In this document: in pieces, positions 57,617 to 64,000 of the stretch
Numbering within the stretch: position 1 is the first letter of the stretch
How the letters are laid out: the number at the start of each line of letters is the position of its first letter
Source of the DNA: Arthrobacter sp. U41
GTDB lineage: Bacteria; Actinomycetota; Actinomycetes; Actinomycetales; Micrococcaceae
Assembly (NCBI RefSeq): GCF_001750145.1
Contig: NZ_CP015732.1
Location: 2,418,001-2,482,000, forward strand
Direction: 5' to 3'
Length of the DNA: 64,000 bases
The notes under the pieces: model-generated
What the model was told of the DNA's origin: nothing
Database searches by the model: none
Seen by the model: the letters and a program-made list of their open reading frames with translations, nothing else
Program-made: the position numbers and the translations under genes

Positions 57617-60202
57617 TCAGCCTCGGCGCATCCAGTGCACCCGGCGCAGCGCCCCGCGGATCCTCGACCGGGCCTCCGCGGTGCGGCGCCGGGTGCGCCG
57701 GGCTGTGCGGCGGGCGGCCCGGAACGGCGCCGCGGCGGCTCGCCGCCAGCGGGCCAGGACGGAGGCGGGCAGCCACTCGGCCCGGAACCCCGGGAGCGGC
57801 CGGGCATGGGCGTGCAGCGAAGCCTGGACAGCTGCGATCCGGTGGGCGGCTGATTCCCCGGGGCTGCGCGGGAGAGCAGCGGCACCGGCGGAGCTCCGGG
57901 CGCGGCCCGGGAGGCCGCCGTCGTCCTGCCCGGACGGGGGGCGGCCGTATTGCCGGCGTTCGAAATCCGCGGTCAGCGACCGGACTGCGGTGTGGGCGTC
58001 CGCGTCCATGCCCTCCGGCTCTCCGAGGGCCCCCGAGAGCCGCAACCTCTCGGAGAAATGACGGGGAGTTTCACTGGTCTGCGGCGGCACGCCGAAGTCC
58101 GTGGTGAGGTCGCGCAGCTCCGCCCACGCCTGCAACGCCGCGGCACCGTCGGTCCGGGAACCGGTCAGCCGGCGTCGGCGCAGTGCGGCGCGCGACAGGC
58201 GGGGGGACGCCAGCAGCAGCCCGAGGAACAGCAGGGCGCCGGCGCCGTACAGCACGGGCAGCAGCCGGCTTGCCGCGTCCACCGGACCGGCAGCGCCCGG
58301 GAGCGGCAACGGTGACACACTGGGCAGCGGTGCCGGGGTCGGGCTGCTGCCGGGGATGAGGCCGTCGTTGTTTTCGTTGGTGCTGGCGCCGCTGGCGGCC
58401 GCGGCATCCGTGGCATAGGACGGAACCACGCCGCGCGAGGGGGTTGGTTCGAAAGAAATCCAGCCCAGCCCCTGGAAATACAGTTCCGGCCAGGCGTGGG
58501 CGTCGCGGGCATCGACCTCATACTCCGGGAGGGCCCCCTCGCCGCCGATCGAGACCGTGGCGCCGGTGGGGCGCCCCGGGGCGTAGCCGACGGCGATGCG
58601 GCTGGGGATGCCTTCCAGCCGGGCCATCACGGCCATTGCCGAGGCGAAGTGGATGCAGTATCCGCTCTTCTGGTTCAGGAAGTCCGCCAGGACCGAGAGC
58701 CCGTTGCCGTCATAGCCTCCCTGCACCGGGGACTGCAGCGAATAGGCGAACTCGCCGGAGCGCAGGTACCGCTGGATGGCCATCGCCCGCGCGTACGGCG
58801 TGGTGCTGTCAGCGGTCACGGCCTCGGCGGTGGTGCGCACAATCTCCGGGACGTTGTCCGGGGTCCGGACGAACTGCTCGGGCACGTCCTGCACCGGCCC
58901 GGCGGCCTGTGCCAGCAGGGCCGGGGTGAGCTGCGGGGCCACCGAGAGCACCACGTACTGCTGGTCGCGGGAGTTGGCGTCGACCCCCTTGATGCTCAGC
59001 GTGGCCGGGTCCCAGCTCCAGCGGCCGGTGAGGCCGTTCACGGCCTCCGGGGCGTAGGGCACCGGCAGGTAGGGGCTGGTGAACTGCCCGGTGTTGACCG
59101 CGGTCACCACGCGGACTTCCGTGGCGGAGGACTCGAATCCCGAATCCATCCGGCCCGTGCCCAGCCGGCGGGTGTCATTGCGGTCATCCGGAGCCCAGTT
59201 GTCGCCGTTGAAACTGTCAACGGTCACGGACCGCAGGTACGGGGTGCTGGGGGCATTGGTGGCAAAGGTGATCCGGCCGTCACCGGTGGGACTGCGGAGG
59301 CTGTTGCCCAGGCTGATCATCGGGTTGAGCCCCGTGGCGGGGCCAAAGGGGTTCAACCGCGAGCCCTGCGGGAAGGTCCCCTGGTCAAAGCCCGGGATCA
59401 CCAGCTGAAGCAACAGGGTCACGGTCAGCGCAGCGGCCCCGGTCAGGGCGCCGCGGCGGAACTGGCCCGGGTTGCGCGCGGTGTCGGCCCCGGTCCGTGA
59501 ATCGGGCGCGAACCAGTGGCTGCAGCCGAGGATCATGAGGTAACCCGCGGCGGCACCCGCAAAGCCCAGAACGCCCACACTCTGGGGTTTGATCATGGCG
59601 GGAACAACCAGGATGGCCAGGATCCCCAGACCGCTCGTCGCTGGCAGGGCCAGGGGATAGGCGAGGGCATCGATCAGGACCACCAGCAGCCCCAGGACGG
59701 CGCAGACCAGCAGGACGATACCGGCGTTCGGGGCCACCGGGGCGCTTTCCGCGAGGACAGTCTCACCGGCACGGCGCAGGAACCGGCCCAGCTGCGTCAT
59801 GGTGGCGCCGGAAGGAATGAAACCAAGGATGCTGTGCGGGCGGAAGAAGGTGAAGGTCAGGATCAGCACGAGCGCGGCCAGCGCACCGGCCGTCACGAAA
59901 ATGCTGCGCCACCGGAGCGCCCGGAGCCCTGCCATGGTGAAAGCCACCGTGAAGACCGTTGAGAGGACGGGGGAGTACCAGGCCCAGCCCCGCAGCACCC
60001 CGTTGAGGCTCAGAGCTGCACCGGCGACGGCGACTGCCACCGCGAGGGCCATCAGCCACGGCTGCGTGCCCACCTTCCTCCGGGCCGTCTGCCCCGCTGA
60101 ACCAGAGGCAGGGGAAACCGGGCCGGCCCCCGTGCCCGGCCCCGCGTCCGAGCCGGACTCGCCGGAGTGAGCACCCGCGCTGCGCTGCGGTGTCAGCGTC
60201 AT
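57617..60202 (-). CDS. Transglutaminase-like protein with TgpA/DUF3488 membrane domain
   Basis: 861-aa membrane protein. After a 50-residue cytosolic start come about six to seven helices (50-260, DUF3488 type), a large extracytoplasmic region with the transglutaminase core (catalytic Cys in KSGYCIHFASAMAVMARLEG, His in DARDAHAWPELYF), then another helix near 690 and a cytosolic DUF4129-like C-terminus. The ATG overlaps the DUF58 stop (ATGA). With moxR and DUF58 it forms a common bacterial operon whose substrate is unknown. An upstream open frame is rejected because it lies inside DUF58. Confidence 0.9.
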   Translation of the reverse strand: MTLTPQRSAGAHSGESGSDAGPGTGAGPVSPASGSAGQTARRKVGTQPWLMALAVAVAVAGAALSLNGVLRGWAWYSPVLSTVFTVAFTMAGLRALRWRSIFVTAGALAALVLILTFTFFRPHSILGFIPSGATMTQLGRFLRRAGETVLAESAPVAPNAGIVLLVCAVLGLLVVLIDALAYPLALPATSGLGILAILVVPAMIKPQSVGVLGFAGAAAGYLMILGCSHWFAPDSRTGADTARNPGQFRRGALTGAAALTVTLLLQLVIPGFDQGTFPQGSRLNPFGPATGLNPMISLGNSLRSPTGDGRITFATNAPSTPYLRSVTVDSFNGDNWAPDDRNDTRRLGTGRMDSGFESSATEVRVVTAVNTGQFTSPYLPVPYAPEAVNGLTGRWSWDPATLSIKGVDANSRDQQYVVLSVAPQLTPALLAQAAGPVQDVPEQFVRTPDNVPEIVRTTAEAVTADSTTPYARAMAIQRYLRSGEFAYSLQSPVQGGYDGNGLSVLADFLNQKSGYCIHFASAMAVMARLEGIPSRIAVGYAPGRPTGATVSIGGEGALPEYEVDARDAHAWPELYFQGLGWISFEPTPSRGVVPSYATDAAAASGASTNENNDGLIPGSSPTPAPLPSVSPLPLPGAAGPVDAASRLLPVLYGAGALLFLGLLLASPRLSRAALRRRRLTGSRTDGAAALQAWAELRDLTTDFGVPPQTSETPRHFSERLRLSGALGEPEGMDADAHTAVRSLTADFERRQYGRPPSGQDDGGLPGRARSSAGAAALPRSPGESAAHRIAAVQASLHAHARPLPGFRAEWLPASVLARWRRAAAAPFRAARRTARRTRRRTAEARSRIRGALRRVHWMRRG

Positions 60203-61710
60203 CGCCGCACCGCCGTCCCGCGCCGCACGTCGGCTGCCGCTGCCAGCGGGGCGTTTCCGCCCTCGTCGAAGGCCGTCCACGCGGCGGGCAGCGGCGTCGA
60301 CGGGGAGACTGCCACGGCCCGCCAGCCGCCGAGCCGGAGGGCCTCGAGCACCTGGTCCAGGTCCCGGGGCCGCTCCGTGATGACGAGGGCAAACGCGTTG
60401 GCGGCAAAACCGGCAGCCGGGGCCAGTGCCCGGGCCTCGGCCAGGGTGAGGTGTCCAAGGACCGCCAGGACCGGCCCCCGCATCCGGTGGGCGGCCAGCT
60501 TGTCCATCAGCCGGTCGTCGAAATACTGCGGGCCGGCCTCCCCGCCGGAAGTGTGGCGGCCGGGAGTCCAGGGGGAAGCGGAGTCCTTGGGCTCCCTGCG
60601 GTGGTGGTGCGGCCCGGTGAGCTGGATCGCCGCGAGGCTCTCGGCGACGGACTGCAGTCCGGACGCGCCGGCGTACTCTTCGGTCTCCGGCTCGGGGGCG
60701 GAGGGGGAATGCGCGAACGCGGGCTCGCCGGCGGCGTCGAGGAAACGCAGGGCGTAGCTGCGCTCGGCGAGATGCGCACCGATGGACATGGCGGCCGTTA
60801 CGGCCCACTCGAAGGTGTCGCTGGTCAGGAGCTCACGGCCGTCCGGTCCGGAGGCGCCACGCTGGCCGGCCCCGTGGTCCGTCCCGCGGTGGCCGGCGCC
60901 GAACGGGTGGTGGCCGGAACGCGCATTCGAGCCGGCGGCGAAGGCGCCGCGGGTGAAGGCCGAGAGCCGCTGGTCCAGGATGATGGTGGCCTCCGGCGTG
61001 GTGACGGACTCCTCCTGGCGGACCATCAGCTCCCCCTGCCGTGCCGTCGCCGCCCAATGCACGCGGCGCATCGGGTCGCCGTGGCGGTATTCCCGGGTCA
61101 TGACATCGTCATCGCTCGGGTTGGCCCGGATGCGCGTGGCGGTCACGCCGTCGTGCCCCCTGGCGCCGGCCAGCCCGGTGCCGGGAAGGTCGACGGCGGC
61201 GGGCGTCACGGTCAGGATGTCGCCGTCGTCAATGGCGTGGCGGTGCAGGGACAGCCCGAACGGGTCGCTGAACTCGGCCGTGACCGGTCCGATCCGGAAC
61301 TGGCCGCGTTGCCCGGAGCGCAGGTGGTATTCGTAGCGGCTGGTCCCGGCCGCCGCCGAGCGCGCCGGGAACCGGAACACCGGCGATTCCCCGAACCGGG
61401 CGGGCAGGCGCTCCTCCATCAGCGCGTGGCCGGAGCCGGTTCCGGTCCGGGCGACAGCCAGCCGGACGGTCGTCGTCGCCGCCGTTTCGACGCTGGCAGG
61501 GCTGAACTCCCGGAAAACCTGAAAATTCGGCTTCAGCACTCGGGTTCCGGCCAGTGAGAGCAGCGGCAGGACAAGCAGCAGGATGGCCAGCGCCAACAGG
61601 TCCCGGCGTCCCATCACCTGGGCTGCCAGCAGGAAAACCACTCCAGCGCCCAGCAGCCCCCAGCCGCGGCTGGTGAAAAGGTGCCTCGGGAACTGACCAA
61701 TCAGCGCCAC
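60199..61710 (-). CDS. DUF58 domain-containing protein
   Basis: 503-aa protein with two membrane helices near the start (about 15-60), then a beta-rich region (TVRLAVARTGTGSGHALMEERLP) and the DUF58 core containing REYRHGDPMRRVHWAATARQGELMVRQ, followed by a vWA-like fold region. The GTG at 61710 gives the usual start; the open frame upstream lies inside moxR. It sits between moxR (13 bp gap) and the transglutaminase gene (4-bp overlap), so the three are co-translated. Confidence 0.9.
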   Translation of the reverse strand: MALIGQFPRHLFTSRGWGLLGAGVVFLLAAQVMGRRDLLALAILLLVLPLLSLAGTRVLKPNFQVFREFSPASVETAATTTVRLAVARTGTGSGHALMEERLPARFGESPVFRFPARSAAAGTSRYEYHLRSGQRGQFRIGPVTAEFSDPFGLSLHRHAIDDGDILTVTPAAVDLPGTGLAGARGHDGVTATRIRANPSDDDVMTREYRHGDPMRRVHWAATARQGELMVRQEESVTTPEATIILDQRLSAFTRGAFAAGSNARSGHHPFGAGHRGTDHGAGQRGASGPDGRELLTSDTFEWAVTAAMSIGAHLAERSYALRFLDAAGEPAFAHSPSAPEPETEEYAGASGLQSVAESLAAIQLTGPHHHRREPKDSASPWTPGRHTSGGEAGPQYFDDRLMDKLAAHRMRGPVLAVLGHLTLAEARALAPAAGFAANAFALVITERPRDLDQVLEALRLGGWRAVAVSPSTPLPAAWTAFDEGGNAPLAAAADVRRGTAVRR

Positions 61711-61723
61711 GGCCGGGCCCGTC

Positions 61724-62821
<1,098 letters not shown>

Positions 62822-63028
62822 CGGTAGCCTCTCAGCCCTGGTGGGTTCCCGACCTTCCGTTGTCCTGCAGCCGGTATTTATATCAGAGTACTAACACAAC
62901 TGCCGGGCCTGACAGAGAGTTCCCGGGGAAATCTGTCTCGGGCCGCCGGCCGGGAGATAGCGCGGGCAGGTTAACTGCCTGCGCGGTTCCGGTTCATCCG
63001 GCCGCAGGACCGACGTTAAGGTTGAAGG

Positions 63029-63916
63029 ATGATCAATCCCCTGACTCCCGTCCCGTTCCGTGCGCCCGGCAGTGATGGCACCGGCAGGCAGGGATACCCG
63101 CCGGCCCCGGAACCGCTTCCGGTGCCGGTGATGGACAACCACACCCATCTCGATTTCCCGAACGAGGACCTTGCGGTCAGCATCGGTGACGCCCTCGATG
63201 CCGCCGAGGCCGTGGGGGTCCAGGGTGCCGTGCAGGTGGGATGCGACCTCGAATCGTCCAGATTCACTGTCCAGGCAGTGGACCTGGATCCGCGGCTGCT
63301 GGGCGCCGTTGCCCTCCACCCCAATGACGCGCCGGGATATGCCGCGCGCGGAGAACTGGACGAGGCCCTGGCCGAGATCGAGGCCCTCGCGGCGCACCCG
63401 AGGATCCGGGCCATCGGCGAAACCGGCCTGGATTTCTTCCGCACCCAGGGGGAGGGGTTGGCCCATCAGCGCTATTCCTTCCGGCGTCACATCGACATTG
63501 CCAAACGCCTCGGGCTGGCACTGCAAATCCACGACCGTGACGCGCATGACGACGTCGTCCAGGTGCTGCGGGAGGAGGGGGCCCCCGAACGCGTGGTGTT
63601 CCACTGTTTCTCGGGCGGGGCGGAGCTGGCCCGGATCTGCAACACCGAGGGCTGGTACATGTCCTTCGCCGGGACCCTGACCTTCAAAAATGCCGCGGAT
63701 CTCCGCGCCGCCGTGGCTATCGCGGAGCCGGAGCGGATCCTGGTCGAGACGGACGCGCCGTTCCTGACCCCGCATCCCCACCGGGGCCGGCCCAACGCAA
63801 GCTATATGGTCCCCTACACCGTCCGGGCGATGGCCGAATTGACTGGATGGGAGCTCTCGGAACTGTGTGCCCGGATCGCCGGAAATACCGTGCAGGCATA
63901 CGGATCCTGGGACTGA
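63029..63916 (+). CDS. TatD family hydrolase
   Basis: 295-aa metal-dependent hydrolase (TIM barrel); TatD enzymes are 3'-5' DNA/RNA exonucleases or D-amino-acyl-tRNA deacylases. Metal-binding residues are seen as MDNHTHLDF (His-x-His), AIGETGLDFF (Glu), LQIHDRDAHDD (His), VVFHCFSGG (His) and LVETDAPFLTPHPHRG (Asp). The first 34 residues are an extra N-terminal segment. AAGG just before the ATG is the ribosome-binding site. In mycobacteria tatD precedes rpfB and ksgA, which probably follow here beyond the window. Confidence 0.92.
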   Translation: MINPLTPVPFRAPGSDGTGRQGYPPAPEPLPVPVMDNHTHLDFPNEDLAVSIGDALDAAEAVGVQGAVQVGCDLESSRFTVQAVDLDPRLLGAVALHPNDAPGYAARGELDEALAEIEALAAHPRIRAIGETGLDFFRTQGEGLAHQRYSFRRHIDIAKRLGLALQIHDRDAHDDVVQVLREEGAPERVVFHCFSGGAELARICNTEGWYMSFAGTLTFKNAADLRAAVAIAEPERILVETDAPFLTPHPHRGRPNASYMVPYTVRAMAELTGWELSELCARIAGNTVQAYGSWD

Positions 63917-63965
63917 TGTGACGAAAGCGCACCCCGCCGGATAGATACCGCGTATGCGGATTTTG

Positions 63966-63995
63966 TTGGTGGCTTTATAACGCTCCGGTTACAGT
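63966..63995 (+). promoter_or_regulatory. Predicted promoter of the next gene beyond the right edge
   Basis: TTGGTG (63966-63971), 18-bp spacer, TACAGT (63990-63995). A short CCGC-GTAT-GCGG hairpin with TTTT (63948-63964) lies just before it and may terminate tatD. By synteny with mycobacteria the gene driven could be an rpfB-like resuscitation-promoting factor, but none of it is visible. Confidence 0.45.
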
Positions 63996-64000
63996 GGACA

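Noticed and set aside
63917..64000. ydaO (cyclic di-AMP) riboswitch for a resuscitation-promoting factor gene
   Set aside because: Such elements often precede rpf genes, but only a promoter-like sequence fits before the window ends and no riboswitch core is visible.

Overview
The window is a high-GC actinobacterial chromosome segment, most likely from the Arthrobacter/Pseudarthrobacter group (Micrococcaceae). Three things point there: GC-rich codon use, actinobacteria-only families (mycothiol conjugate amidase Mca, WhiB, DUF4307, DUF4245, DUF3499, DUF5719, TIGR03089, TIGR01906) and gene orders also known from mycobacteria. No tRNA, rRNA, CRISPR array, phage or plasmid region was seen. The only transposon is one IS1182-type element, so this is almost entirely core genome.

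Layout. 1-3625: branched-chain amino acid ABC transporter livH-livM-livG-livF (minus strand; livF cut by the window edge; LivH carries an extra extracytoplasmic domain). 4088-11911: a Bax-inhibitor-like membrane protein, a thiolase, galK divergent from galM, an AI-2E family membrane protein, threonine dehydratase ilvA and a rhomboid protease. 12070-20389: a block collinear with mycobacteria (greA, DUF4307, mca, small membrane protein, DUF255 thioredoxin-fold protein, hemolysin III, short-chain cis-prenyl transferase, phoH2). 20610-25871: acetyltransferase, a hypothetical protein, a prepilin-peptidase-like protein, the IS element, a NUDIX hydrolase and a vWA protein. 25994-31203: fumC, carbonic anhydrase, DUF4245, glpX, galE. 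31221-31579: a tandem array of about 115-bp palindromic units between convergent galE and femX. 31595-39770: envelope and purine genes (femX, manA, LCP ligase, purE, purK, GtrA, TIGR03089, WhiB2-like regulator). 39800-48002: giant GT2 membrane glycosyltransferase, DUF5719 protein, a metallopeptidase-family protein without its zinc motif, DUF3499, Trm112-like protein, ahcY. 48218-54823: L,D-transpeptidase, TIGR01906 membrane protein, acyl-CoA ligase and protein O-mannosyltransferase. 54940-63916: rsmI, succinate-semialdehyde dehydrogenase, the moxR-DUF58-transglutaminase operon and tatD. A promoter for a further gene lies at the right edge.

Common themes. Many genes concern the cell envelope (FemX, LCP, ManA, GtrA, GT2/DUF5719, LDT, PMT, transglutaminase operon). 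Central carbon metabolism is represented by fumC, glpX, galK/galM/galE and gabD. At least 13 start codons sit exactly 6 nt after a TAnnnT hexamer, which predicts leaderless transcripts and fixes several start sites. Short upstream ORFs precede galK, phoH2 and whiB and look like real translated elements. With the palindromic array, these are the most novel signals here; I did not see a complete new multi-gene defence or biosynthetic system.
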